Source: Pseudanabaena yagii GIHE-NHR1 (GTDB lineage: Bacteria > Cyanobacteriota > Cyanobacteriia > Pseudanabaenales > Pseudanabaenaceae). Taken from it: a stretch of DNA of 64,000 nt. The notes below the pieces were generated by a model. The model saw nothing but the letters and a program-made list of their open reading frames with translations. It was not told the DNA's origin and did no database searches. Positions 9,188-19,300 of this stretch are shown here, one piece after another. Location of the stretch: NCBI RefSeq assembly GCF_012863495.1, contig NZ_JAAVJL010000005.1:1-64000 (forward strand), in the 5' to 3' direction. Both the position numbers and the translations under genes were made by a program. Numbering within the stretch: position 1 is the stretch's first letter; each line of letters begins with the position of its first letter.

Positions 9188-11377
9188 TTGAACCTATTCG
9201 AGAACCATCGTCAACAAATCACCGCATCAGAAGCCCCCCTAGCCGATCGCCTACGTCCGCGCCACCTCGATGAATTCATCGGGCAAGAACATATCCTCGG
9301 ACAAGGAAGACTGCTACGCCGTGCCATTCAAGCAGATCGCCTATCATCCCTCATCTTTTATGGTCCCCCTGGCACAGGCAAAACTACTCTAGCCCGCATT
9401 ATCGCCAACACCACCAACGCCCACTTTATTGCTATCAATGCTGTGCTCGCAGGTGTAAAAGAAATCAGAGAAGCAATTGAAACCGCCCAAACCCAACGCG
9501 GCTATCACAATCAACGCACGATCCTCTTTGTCGATGAAGTGCATCGCTTCAACAAATCCCAACAGGACGCATTACTGCCTTGGGTAGAAAATGGCACAAT
9601 CATTCTCATCGGTGCAACTACCGAAAATCCCTTCTTTGAAGTAAATAAAGCATTAGTCAGTCGATCGCGTTTATTTCAATTAAAGCCATTAACTGAAGCG
9701 GATTTACGGCGCGTATTAGAACAAGCAATTAGCGATCGCCAAAGAGGTTACGGCAATCTCAATGTAAATGTTACTGAAGAAGCGATCGCCCATTTAGCCA
9801 ATGTCGCCAATGGTGATGCAAGGTCATTGCTGAATGCCTTGGAGCTAGCAGTAGAAACAACGGAACCCGATAAAGATGGCGCGATCGCTATTACTTTATC
9901 CGTAGCCGAAGAATCGATTCAACAAAGAGCAGTTCTCTACGACAAAGAAGGCGATGCTCACTTCGATACGATTAGCGCCTTCATCAAAAGCGTGCGCGGT
10001 TCCGATCCTGATGCTGCTCTCTATTGGTTAGCCAAAATGGTCTATGCAGGCGAAGATTCGCGCTTTATTTTGCGACGATTACTGATTTTAGCGAGTGAAG
10101 ATATCGGACTTGCAGACCCACAAGCAGTGGTAGTCGTGAATGCTTGCGCTGAAGCCTTTGACCGCATTGGCTTACCCGAAGGTCGCTATCATCTAGCCCA
10201 AGCCACACTCTATCTTGCCAATGCTCCCAAATCAAACAGTCTCATGGGATTTTTCGATGCGATCGCCGCCGTAGAGCAGGAACGTCAATCCGATGTTCCC
10301 AATCCCCTCAAAGATAGCAGTCGCGATAAAAAAGGCTTCGGTCATGGAGCCGGCTATCTCTATCCCCACGCCTATCGCGACCATTGGATCGAGCAGCAAT
10401 ATTTACCCAGCAGTTTGCAAGGACAAGTATTCTATCAACCATCAGATCAAGGGGCAGAAGCTGCGATTAAGTTACAAGTAGAACGCCGCCGCGAAGCTCA
10501 ATTAGCCGCAATGGTGAGCGGAGTAGTCATAGAATTGCCTGAAATCCTCATCTTTAGCCCCACTGATACTAAAAGCGATCGCTGGTTACAACGCACCATC
10601 GGACAGGCAGGTGAAAGATTAGCCAAAATACGCGATCGCCTATTCTCCAAATTATCGCTACAACGTCATCATGTAGTTCTCAACCTAAATGCCGCAACAG
10701 GTTTAATGACATGGGAAGCATTGCGATCGGTTCCAGAAGGCGGAGTCTATGCAATGACTTATCAGGAAAATGAGGCGATCGCTTTGCAAGAACAAGCAGC
10801 AAGTTTGCCCGAACTGTTGCGTCCAGAAGTTTCGTATGGCTCTTTAATAGAACTGCCAGAAGCGATCTCCTCTATACAGTTTGAGGCGATTATTGGCTAT
10901 AACGCTTTGATGCGAGAACCTGATAAATTATCCTGCATTCAGCTATTAGCAAATCTCTTGCAACTTGATGGCAAAATTGCTCTCTATGAATCAATTCCCA
11001 AACACACACAACGAATTTATCGATTGCTTGATTTACCTGATGAATTTGGCGATCGCTGGATGCAAGCTGAAGAATCAATCTATGCCAATCTTGATGATCC
11101 GATGACAAATTGGGATATTGATGATTTGCGATCGGCTTTTGAGAAAGTTAGTTTAAAGGTTGAAATAGAAGTAGAACGCATAATCACACCCATGCAAATT
11201 TCTACGGCTTTGTTAAACCGTTGGTTTAGCAAAGCTCAGGCAAAGCCATCCTATGTTAGCCACCTAGCCAAGTTTCTCACTGATGATGAAATTGCGATCA
11301 TTCAACAATTACTGACAAATAAGCTATTGAATAAAACAGTAGATTGGACAAGTTCAGCAGCAATGATTATTCATTAA
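9188..11377 (+). CDS. RarA/MgsA-type AAA+ ATPase with long C-terminal extension
   Basis: A 729-residue replication-associated recombination ATPase. Residues 1-430 match RarA/Mgs[20 protein letters not shown], Walker [10 protein letters not shown], Walker [17 protein letters not shown], sensor [12 protein letters not shown] and the MgsA C-terminal part [25 protein letters not shown]. The remaining 300 residues (about 435-729) form the cyanobacterial extension, which resembles a Rossmann methyltransferase-like fold without a clear SAM motif. The start is TTG at 9188, 9 bp after the parB stop, so it may be co-transcribed with parAB. RarA acts at stalled forks. Such genes are normally chromosomal, so its place beside parAB is notable. 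Its stop overlaps the convergent gene at 11367 by 11 bp. Confidence 0.85.
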   Translation: MNLFENHRQQITASEAPLADRLRPRHLDEFIGQEHILGQGRLLRRAIQADRLSSLIFYGPPGTGKTTLARIIANTTNAHFIAINAVLAGVKEIREAIETAQTQRGYHNQRTILFVDEVHRFNKSQQDALLPWVENGTIILIGATTENPFFEVNKALVSRSRLFQLKPLTEADLRRVLEQAISDRQRGYGNLNVNVTEEAIAHLANVANGDARSLLNALELAVETTEPDKDGAIAITLSVAEESIQQRAVLYDKEGDAHFDTISAFIKSVRGSDPDAALYWLAKMVYAGEDSRFILRRLLILASEDIGLADPQAVVVVNACAEAFDRIGLPEGRYHLAQATLYLANAPKSNSLMGFFDAIAAVEQERQSDVPNPLKDSSRDKKGFGHGAGYLYPHAYRDHWIEQQYLPSSLQGQVFYQPSDQGAEAAIKLQVERRREAQLAAMVSGVVIELPEILIFSPTDTKSDRWLQRTIGQAGERLAKIRDRLFSKLSLQRHHVVLNLNAATGLMTWEALRSVPEGGVYAMTYQENEAIALQEQAASLPELLRPEVSYGSLIELPEAISSIQFEAIIGYNALMREPDKLSCIQLLANLLQLDGKIALYESIPKHTQRIYRLLDLPDEFGDRWMQAEESIYANLDDPMTNWDIDDLRSAFEKVSLKVEIEVERIITPMQISTALLNRWFSKAQAKPSYVSHLAKFLTDDEIAIIQQLLTNKLLNKTVDWTSSAAMIIH

Positions 11378-14300
11378 CCGCCAAGACTGCCAAAGTGGAA
11401 AATAACTTATGACGGGCATTAGTCGAAAGTCTCTCCAGAACATGACCATGTAAATAGTTGGGAATATGTTCCGCAAAGAACTCAAAAATGCCAGCCAAAG
11501 TCTCCTTGATTGGGATCTCTTCAGACAAAAACAACTCAGTAGTGCCAACCCAAAGATCAACAATTGCTAGATCCTGAGAATCAGTAAGAGCAAACAGACT
11601 TTCATTAAAACTATGGATCAATTGGTTATATAAAGTATCTAATAACGAATTGATCCAATCCAAATGATGTAGCAAAGCACCACGAGAAATATCAAAATAC
11701 TGGCATAGCTGACGTTGAGAAGCATTGAGCAAATCAAAACCACCATCGGTAACAGAGTTAATCACCTGAGATACCTTAAATTGTAAAAGCTCCAAATTAG
11801 ACATCGCTTCCGCAGTGATATCACCAGATTTAATAAGAGTATGGGGCATATCACCCAAATCAAAATCTGACAAAAAGTAAATAACATCACCCTGATTAAA
11901 GCGATCGCCCGCCTTACGACCAAAACACTGCTGGACAGTAGCCAAAATATGGCGATCAACAAACGCCGCAAAAGCAGGATCTTTATCAATTGGATGTAAA
12001 CCCATCATCGCCACATAATTAGCACGAAGCATCGCAATATTGGCACAAGGAGTGCCGACAACCACAAAAGTCTTTGCATCCTTAAAATCATTAGAACCAC
12101 GGGAATCGCGGAACCAGAAACCATGTGCATCCGACTTGGCAAACTTCTTAAAATCAATCACCCTAGTAGTGGGATCAAGATTGACAAGATGATTAATGAT
12201 TGCCTCAACCTTAGCCGACTGAGCATTACTACGCTGCAAACCCAAACGCCCCAGATTATACACCTGAAAAATTTCGGGCATCACCAGTTCACCCGATTGC
12301 TTAATCCTATGCACAGGAGCATTGAGGCGCATTTCCAGATCCGACCCATCAATAGTGGCATCGAGATAAAGATTTGCCGCTGACCTGTGAGCAATATCCC
12401 GTAAACGCTCATCCAAGAGAGACACCGTTAATTTCTCATATTGAATATGCAAATCCCCATGAGTAATAGCCCCAGAAAGAATATCAAGAAACTCCACCAA
12501 CCACTGCTTCAAAACCTCACGGTCAATCTTCTTCTCAATATCATGACTATTAAGAGTAGTCATCTGCTTCAGCAAAGAATTAACCCTAGCCAACTCACGC
12601 TTATCCCTACCCTTAACATTGTCAAACTCAGAATCGGCAACACCATCAACCGTATCCAGAATCGAAAGATCAGGCTTCAGCAAATCCGCCAGCGAATTCG
12701 TATCAATAATTTCAGGTATTGCTGACTTAATCCCATGAAAATCCAGACCATGATAGGACTTATCATCCAGCAAACCATGCAGCTTATTCAGCACATCAAT
12801 AATCTGCTGCTTATGGTCAAGACTAGAACGAGAAATCACAGCGATCGCCCGATCCACATCCTCACGACCGACTGAAACCTGACGCATCGTCGTTAAACTT
12901 TCCGACACCTCCTCCCATACCAATAAAGTTTTGGAATAATCAAACTCAGAGGGACTAGGCAAACTGGCAGGATGGGATCTCAAGATTTTAGAATTAAAAG
13001 CGATCGCCCTTTGATGACGAAACCCAAACCCATCACCCGAACTACCACGACAAGCATTGAGCAAAGGGCAAGTCTCGCAAATTATCTTCGTATCAGCGAT
13101 CGCCTTATCGCGCAAAGCTGAAATCGCGCCAGTGCGAGAACAATTTGCCTTAGTCTCCAAAGACTCACCCGACTTAGCACGACGTAACTTCCCAGATTTA
13201 TTAGTCAAGCCACTGTGACGCGCAGGCAGAATCGCCCAATCCTGCAAAGTTGCCGTGGTGACATTACGCGAATCATTAGATATATAGATGATTCGCTCAA
13301 CACCAGCAAATAACTCAGGACGCAATCGCCCCGCATCATAGCTTTTGCCCGTACCCGTCGCCGAAGCATCAAGGACATGTTTATGAGTTAATAATGAATC
13401 CCGCCAAGTTTCCAGTCTTGAGCCTGATGCGTACTCAAACTGAGTCGAGATGGGTTGAGGCGATCTCCTAACTTGAGCTTTACTAGTAAAACCTTTAGCA
13501 GTCTTCTTGGGAAAAAGCTTGTCCTTCAACCAATGGAACGGTGAAAACTTTGGCTTAGGCTGATAATTAGCAATTTGAAAAAACTGCTCAACCGTCAAAA
13601 GCTGAATTGCTGCCCCACTTGATAACTCATCAATATCATCATTAGTTTTGGCAAACTGACCCCACCAAAGAATATCCACCGCAAAATCTAGCTCAGCCAG
13701 AAAATCGAGATTTTTCTCATGGCGACGCATTACGGATGGGTTAGCAATATCACCCGCATCGATCGCATATTCCAAACGAGTCACATCAGGTTTAGCCCCA
13801 ATCGTGTCAAAGTAAATTTGTAAAGTTACTTTATTAGCCACAAACTGTCCACCCGAAGCACCGATTGCCACACAACCACGTAACTTAGAAGCAAGATAAG
13901 GCTTAACACCAGTACCCTCAACCAAGACCACACGCTGACAATCAACCTGAATATCACCATGAAAGGCAAGAGGTAACTCCCCATTTTGTTGTTGTGCCGA
14001 GATGCCAAAAGGTTTATGCCAGCGATAGCGACCTGAATCAGCATCACGCAAACGGATTTGAAAACCGAGAATCTGACCCAACGGATTTTTAATGGGCAGA
14101 ATATAGCCAGAAATAGTTGATTTAGCACCCAGATGCTTAATTTCAAGCTCAGACAAACCACGGCTTATTAAATCGGCTTTATCTAAACTATCTAAATCAA
14201 GTTTCTGTAAATAACCTTGATAAAGGCGATCTCGTTGAGCCGCATCAGGCAACTTAGCCAGACCATCGCGCTTCGCCTTTTGGTAAGCCATCCGCAGTCT

Positions 14301-14570
14301 TAAATTGCTAGCACGACGCTCTTGGCGCTCTGAGTCAGACTCAGGACGTTTGCGGACATACTTACCCGCAAAGTAACCGCCACTAGTTTCGCCCAAATAT
14401 TTCCAATCAGGCAAACCAACATCACTGGGATGGGTCATGCAGAGGATAAAATCTTGATTGTCCGAAGCAATACGACATTTACCCTTGATGTCATCGCAGA
14501 TAGGGCAAGGATTATTGGACTTAGTAGGTGAAAACTTACGAGAAGAATACTGATTATTTAAGGAAGTCAT
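11367..14570 (-). CDS. CyRepA1-like plasmid replication protein (zinc finger, TOPRIM-like, helicase)
   Basis: A 1067-residue protein with the layout of cyanobacterial plasmid replication proteins of the CyRepA1 type. An N-terminal zinc-finger-like NPCPICDDIKGKC...C segment is followed by a TOPRIM-like VVLVEGTG (about 211-218), then a superfamily helicase part with Walker A SATGTGKS (about 397-404), a cysteine cluster ETCPLLNACRG, and a QCFGRKAGDRF motif VI-like segment. It would act as primase-helicase initiator. The start has a GGAGG ribosome-binding site about 8 bp upstream. The 500-bp upstream region holds several inverted repeats and could contain the origin. The family name is from memory of the architecture, so a profile search would be needed to confirm it. 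Confidence 0.65.
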   Translation of the reverse strand: MTSLNNQYSSRKFSPTKSNNPCPICDDIKGKCRIASDNQDFILCMTHPSDVGLPDWKYLGETSGGYFAGKYVRKRPESDSERQERRASNLRLRMAYQKAKRDGLAKLPDAAQRDRLYQGYLQKLDLDSLDKADLISRGLSELEIKHLGAKSTISGYILPIKNPLGQILGFQIRLRDADSGRYRWHKPFGISAQQQNGELPLAFHGDIQVDCQRVVLVEGTGVKPYLASKLRGCVAIGASGGQFVANKVTLQIYFDTIGAKPDVTRLEYAIDAGDIANPSVMRRHEKNLDFLAELDFAVDILWWGQFAKTNDDIDELSSGAAIQLLTVEQFFQIANYQPKPKFSPFHWLKDKLFPKKTAKGFTSKAQVRRSPQPISTQFEYASGSRLETWRDSLLTHKHVLDASATGTGKSYDAGRLRPELFAGVERIIYISNDSRNVTTATLQDWAILPARHSGLTNKSGKLRRAKSGESLETKANCSRTGAISALRDKAIADTKIICETCPLLNACRGSSGDGFGFRHQRAIAFNSKILRSHPASLPSPSEFDYSKTLLVWEEVSESLTTMRQVSVGREDVDRAIAVISRSSLDHKQQIIDVLNKLHGLLDDKSYHGLDFHGIKSAIPEIIDTNSLADLLKPDLSILDTVDGVADSEFDNVKGRDKRELARVNSLLKQMTTLNSHDIEKKIDREVLKQWLVEFLDILSGAITHGDLHIQYEKLTVSLLDERLRDIAHRSAANLYLDATIDGSDLEMRLNAPVHRIKQSGELVMPEIFQVYNLGRLGLQRSNAQSAKVEAIINHLVNLDPTTRVIDFKKFAKSDAHGFWFRDSRGSNDFKDAKTFVVVGTPCANIAMLRANYVAMMGLHPIDKDPAFAAFVDRHILATVQQCFGRKAGDRFNQGDVIYFLSDFDLGDMPHTLIKSGDITAEAMSNLELLQFKVSQVINSVTDGGFDLLNASQRQLCQYFDISRGALLHHLDWINSLLDTLYNQLIHSFNESLFALTDSQDLAIVDLWVGTTELFLSEEIPIKETLAGIFEFFAEHIPNYLHGHVLERLSTNARHKLFSTLAVLAVNE

Positions 14571-14591
14571 TAGTTTTGACCTCCAATAAGC

Positions 14592-14625
14592 CTGTTAAAG
14601 GTGATCGATCTAGAGATCGCCTTTA
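14592..14625. promoter_or_regulatory. Inverted repeat upstream of the replication gene
   Basis: GTTAAAGGTGATC and GATCGCCTTTAAC form 13-bp arms with one mismatch, 22 bp upstream of the replication-protein start. A likely operator or an origin element; no way to choose from sequence alone. Confidence 0.45.
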
Positions 14626-14785
14626 ACAAGTCTGGTGACTTTAAAAACATCTAGATTGTCCTGATTGTAAGGTTTGTAGCGACTTCAATCAGAAAACAGA
14701 CAGACTTTTTGAATTCAGTTCAATAATCAATTATTGGCTTTTGCAAAAAATTTAAAAAATTCGCAGCAAAAACTATTGCTAAACT

Positions 14786-14806
14786 TATATCTTGCGTTAA
14801 GATATA
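14786..14806. promoter_or_regulatory. Palindrome TATATCTT-5-AAGATATA
   Basis: A perfect 8-bp inverted repeat with a 5-base spacer in the AT-rich part of the replication-gene upstream region. It overlaps sequence that could serve as a -10 box on either strand, so it is a candidate repressor site. Confidence 0.35.
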
Positions 14807-14809
14807 GAG

Positions 14810-14929
14810 AAGCACTGAACAAAATTGCCCTGCAAAAGCAACATCTGTCCATTTTCGGATATTAAATTTAAAAACCTTCGGGTTTACAAGAAAGCTGGTG
14901 AGGTCGAAGTCACTGGCTTTTTTGTTTTT
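14810..14929 (+). ncRNA. Possible small RNA upstream of the replication gene
   Basis: A terminator-like hairpin on the plus strand (14891-14920) has no upstream plus-strand gene to terminate. A short transcript starting just after the 14786 palindrome and ending there would run divergently from the replication gene and could serve in copy control. Apart from this, the 14571-15069 interval holds only inverted repeats and a run of AAAGATCAA repeats near 15015-15035. This is inference from layout only. Confidence 0.25.
14891..14929 (+). terminator. Intrinsic terminator, plus strand
   Basis: Arms AAAGCTGGTGA (14891-14901) and TCACTGGCTTT (14910-14920) pair over 11 bp with two wobble pairs around an 8-base loop, followed by TTTGTTTTT. 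Confidence 0.6.
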
Positions 14930-15069
14930 GAAGGGGAAAACGGGTTAAGAAATCTCCTGTAGACAAAAACGGTGATTAAATCATACAGCGATCGCTCTAG
15001 ATCTGATCCATAAAAGATCAAAAAAAGATCAAAATTTCATAGCTCTCAGGCTCCATAGGCAGGTCACGC

Positions 15070-15849
15070 TTACATAATGTCATTTATGACACGATTTCGG
15101 AGCAGTAGCAGGGCTAACTCTTGGAATCCCGCAAACTCAGAAGCCTGAGTAACGTACTTGGGTAAATGCAGCATCTTGTCGTGATAATGGTGAATGTTTG
15201 CTACGCCAACAGAAATGGGAAATAGTTGTGGATTAAACATCGCCTCATCATTAGGGCTATCGCCAATGGTTAGGACTTGCTGCAAGTTGAGTTCAGGAAA
15301 ATGACTTTTGAGTACTTTATCTAAGCCCGTTGCCTTATCTTGATGGATTGGTTTGATATGACATTGGACATTGCTATAGGTAAAACTCCAACCCATGAGA
15401 TCGCATTGAGCAGAAATTGCGTGAATATCATCAGTCGATAAATTATCGACATCAAAAGTCCAATCGGTAATGCGGAACTGATTATCAGCGGAAGTCTGAA
15501 GATTAGGAAATTTCTGCTTAATGTGATGGAAAGTATTTTCTAAGAGAATACGATGTCTGGATAGATTGGGAATCGAACAAAGCAAATCTTGTTGACCATT
15601 GGGTTGCAAAAATAAACCACCATTTTCTGAGATCGCCCCAGCCACAGGTAAATAATTCACTAAAGCACTGACCCAACCCGCCGAGCGACCAGTCACCAAT
15701 AGAACTTTGATTCCTGCTGATTGTAAATGGAGAAGAGTGGAGATGAAATCGGAGGAGAATTTTCCATTATGAGTAAGAGTACCATCAACATCGGAAGCAA
15801 TTAAACGGATGTCGGACAAATCAGCTTGATTGAGATTGAGCAGGGTCAT
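15070..15849 (-). CDS. HAD-superfamily (Cof/IIB type) phosphatase
   Basis: A 259-residue haloacid-dehalogenase phosphatase. Motif I is ASDVDGTLT (about 19-27), motif II VTGRSAGW, motif III lysine HQDKATGLD and motif IV TIGDSPNDEAMF. The large cap between motifs II and III is type IIB, as in Cof, sucrose-phosphate and mannosyl-3-phosphoglycerate phosphatases. The substrate cannot be read from sequence. It is transcribed toward the replication gene and separated from the divergent small gene at 16075 by 225 bp, which presumably holds both promoters. Confidence 0.85.
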   Translation of the reverse strand: MTLLNLNQADLSDIRLIASDVDGTLTHNGKFSSDFISTLLHLQSAGIKVLLVTGRSAGWVSALVNYLPVAGAISENGGLFLQPNGQQDLLCSIPNLSRHRILLENTFHHIKQKFPNLQTSADNQFRITDWTFDVDNLSTDDIHAISAQCDLMGWSFTYSNVQCHIKPIHQDKATGLDKVLKSHFPELNLQQVLTIGDSPNDEAMFNPQLFPISVGVANIHHYHDKMLHLPKYVTQASEFAGFQELALLLLRNRVINDIM

Positions 15850-16074
15850 AGAGAAAAAATGAAACTACAACCACAATACAGCCAACAGGAAGCTAATGGA
15901 AAATCTAGCGATCAGCTGGTGAAGAATAAATAGTATGAATGGAGGATTGACAATCCCCGAAATTGTACGAACAATATTCTCAAACATCAATCTAGAGAAA
16001 TTGAGAGAAAGTATTTACTAGACTGAAGATTGACCTACCCAATTTTGTATTCCTAAACACCTAAAGAGCAACTC

Positions 16075-16302
16075 ATGAGAAACAATATCCAATCCAAGAT
16101 TGATGCAGGCTATACCTATGAAGAATTGTTGAGCGAAGGACTAGCCAGCTTTGATGACATTGCCCGCTATGAATCGCAGTATTCCCTGTATGACGAAGAT
16201 GGCGAACCAAAGTGGAAAAGGGTAAAAGTGAAGCAAAGAGTAAAACCAAAAATCCAACCAATCAAACCCAAAAAAGAACCAGAAATTGACTTGGACTTCT
16301 AG
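16075..16302 (+). CDS. Small hypothetical protein (75 residues)
   Basis: Not recognised. It opens MRNNIQSKIDAGYTYEELLSEGL, a short helical part, and ends in a lysine/proline-rich basic tail (KVKQRVKPKIQPIKPKKEPE). An AAAGAGC ribosome-binding stretch lies 5 bp upstream of the ATG. It ends 14 bp before the large polymerase-like gene, so the two are probably co-transcribed; it could be a nucleic-acid-binding partner. The function is unknown. Confidence 0.6.
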   Translation: MRNNIQSKIDAGYTYEELLSEGLASFDDIARYESQYSLYDEDGEPKWKRVKVKQRVKPKIQPIKPKKEPEIDLDF

Positions 16303-16316
16303 CGAGAAACCATAAA

Positions 16317-19300
16317 ATGGAATTTAGACAGATTGACCTGAAGACAGGGCAAGAGTTACCCTTGCCCGTGAAAGCAGTTGAGCATAGCTACCTTGAACTG
16401 AAGATCGGTAAAGATATCGAACCGAGTCAACTCGCTGTCGGCAAGATGTACGACGGCATCACCGAAAAAGACATCGAGCAACTGCAAGAGCAAGGACTGT
16501 ACCTAATCCTTGCCAATGGAAGAACCGCTTACTTTGGCGATCGCGCCATCGCTGAAAAGGTAAGCCAAGAAATCTTCACCAATCATAGCGATGCCGTCGC
16601 CTATGGCAGCTTGCCCGTATCCGAAGCCAAGACCTCCATATTCAAAGAGCAAGCCAGAATCCTGATCGTCGATGATGAAACCCTGAACATAGACTCAGCC
16701 ACAGGAATATACAATGCTGACTGGGGAAATCAACCTATTACCCTAAGCAATGGTATTACCATCAGCAAAAAAGCGATGGGCTTAATCGCTAGTAAACTCG
16801 GCGACTGCTATAGCCTTGTCTCTCCCGACTTCGCCAATCAACTGCAAGCTGAACCAAATCGCCCATTTCAATATCGAGCTGCCGTACCTGAATGGCAGGG
16901 CGTAATCAAAGGCACATGTCGAGCCAGCTTGCTCTGCCAAGCCCTAGAAGTCGATGGCATTATCGCCAAATCGAGCATCAAAGGTGACAACAAAACCACC
17001 ACCACAGGCATCCATGAAGTCAGCCTATTCTGGTCAAGAAAAGAAGATGCAAGATTTACCGAACAGAAACTAGGTACTCAAGCTCTCGTCTTCTTTCCTG
17101 AAGGAGTCCAAGCAGACGTATTGCCTAAGCTAAAAGTCAAAGCCGAACGCCTCGCTGAAGCCCAATCCGATCCACGCAAGATAGCGCAACTGTATATCGA
17201 ACGCCATGAAAAGCGCCTACAGCAGAGGCAAGAAGAAACAGGAGATCGCGCTAACATTAACCAAATCATCGAGCCAGAACTAGCACTAGAACTGGGATTA
17301 AGCCTACAAGAAAACACAACAGCCAATGAAATTAAACGAGAGACAGTAGCCTCACCTAACGAAGAATACCAAGATTGGCTGTATGACATCCTCAAAAACG
17401 ACCTGATTGAAGGTGGTCATTGTCAGATCTTAGAAATGGAAGACATCGCCAAACGACTGCGAGAATTCCTACAAAGTGAATGGCAAGAAGTCGCCACAGG
17501 AGGCGTTTACGTCCCCAGTGGCATCGCTCAACCTCACAACCAACTGCAAGAAGGCGAAGTCAGTTTTACAGGATTACCCGATGGAGCTGAAGTTGCCATC
17601 TACCGTAGTCCCGTCGCCAATGCCGCTAACTTTGACGTATTCACCAATAACCTCACAGTTCTGCGAGAACTAGATCCCGAAGCCTATCGGCAGCGAGGAG
17701 TCTGCTACCTCAATCCCAACGATGCGAAACGACTGGTGATCGACTTTGATGGCGATCGCGTGGGAATAATTCCTAGTCAATTGACACCCGAACAACAAGC
17801 CAGTTTCCAGAAAACTATTGAGCAATATCCAACCCTAATCCAAGAGATTATCGACAAGAATCTGCCAGAGAACAAACCAATTCAAGTTGAAAAAGAAAAG
17901 AAGATTCCCCGCGATGCTGCCAATGGATTTGCCACCCTAGCTAGTGCCGCCGTGAATGCCGCCGATAACCCCACAGGAAGAGTTGCTAATCTCGGCATGA
18001 GGCTAGAAGCCTTGCGATGGGAAACCCAATATATCCCAGAAGCCGAAAGCAGCAAATACTTGCAAGATATTGGCAAACACTTCCAAAAACTCCTTGCGGA
18101 AGACAAAGATCCTAAGAAAACCTTTCGCATTCTCAATGAATCGTGGCGCAATCAGATTGTCGAAATCAGTCAAATCGCCAGTACCATCCCCAACCTACCT
18201 GAACCAGAAAAAGCGACTGCCGTAGCCCAAGGTTTAGCCAAAACCGAGAGACTGCTATGGCAGTTAGACAGCCTCGCAGCCGTGAACTTACAACGCGCAG
18301 TCGATACTCCCAAAAGTGCCAGAAAAGTCAATGAAGATGAATTCCAATTCTGTCAGAAAGTCGCCAAATACAAACAGGTCGAGTGGATTAAAGACAAAGA
18401 TAATAGTTATGCCTACATCGGTGCTGAAGGTATCAAAACCAATACTCAAGACCCCGTAGGCTGGATGGTGGAACAAGCCAATCAAATTTACAAAGAACAT
18501 AGTCTGATTGGCGATCGCAATTACAATCGCTTTGACCATATCTTCCCCAAAGACAGCCACACCGCCGCAGATAGCGAATGGGCAAAGGGAATCGCTTCGC
18601 ACTACAACAAGCTCATCTCCGAAGCCGCCGCCAGTCGTAGCCGACTGGAACATGAAGAAGGCGTTGCCCTCACCGCTACTTCTAGCAAAGGCAACAAAAT
18701 CGAAATCGTCAGCGTAATTAGCACCGACCCCGATGGTGAGTCCCCAATCTGGGAAATTGCCCGCAAAGGAGAAACCGTCGATATCCAGATGGCAAAGAAC
18801 AAGGACTGGAAGACCGAAAAACAATATCCCTACAAAGCGGTTGCCCTAATTGATCGAGACAAAATTGACGTGGGATTAATCTCCCCAGCCACTGTTACTG
18901 CCTATGGTAAAACCATCGAAAAAGACAAAATCTTCGGCAACCTCAAACTAGAATTCCAACTGGGCATTTCCAAAAATGACGTTGACGACAAATTTGCTGC
19001 CGCCGAAAAATATCTAGAAACCCAGAGGGATGCAATTCCAGAAACCGAAAGAGATCGCCGAGCAGCCGCCCTATGGCATAACAACAACCGCGCGATCGCA
19101 GGCAAGATGTTTACCCAAGTCGTAGCCAACCGACTACAAGAACTACAGGTAGCAAAAATCAAAGTAATTGGCTTGCAGTATGAAACCAACGAACTGAAAG
19201 ATAAACAATGGCAACCTAATGAATTATTCAATTGCCGAATGGCAATTGAAGCCAATCCTCAAAGTCCGATCTATGACAAGAGGGTAATTCAAGTCCAGAC

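Noticed and set aside
17742-17756. DFDGDR loop read as the metal-binding site of a phosphoglucomutase/phosphomannomutase
   Set aside because: The TASHNP phosphoserine loop and the GEQSGH sugar loop are absent, the protein is far too long, and a KGT-type lysine block and RSP...NP context typical of two-barrel polymerases are present instead.
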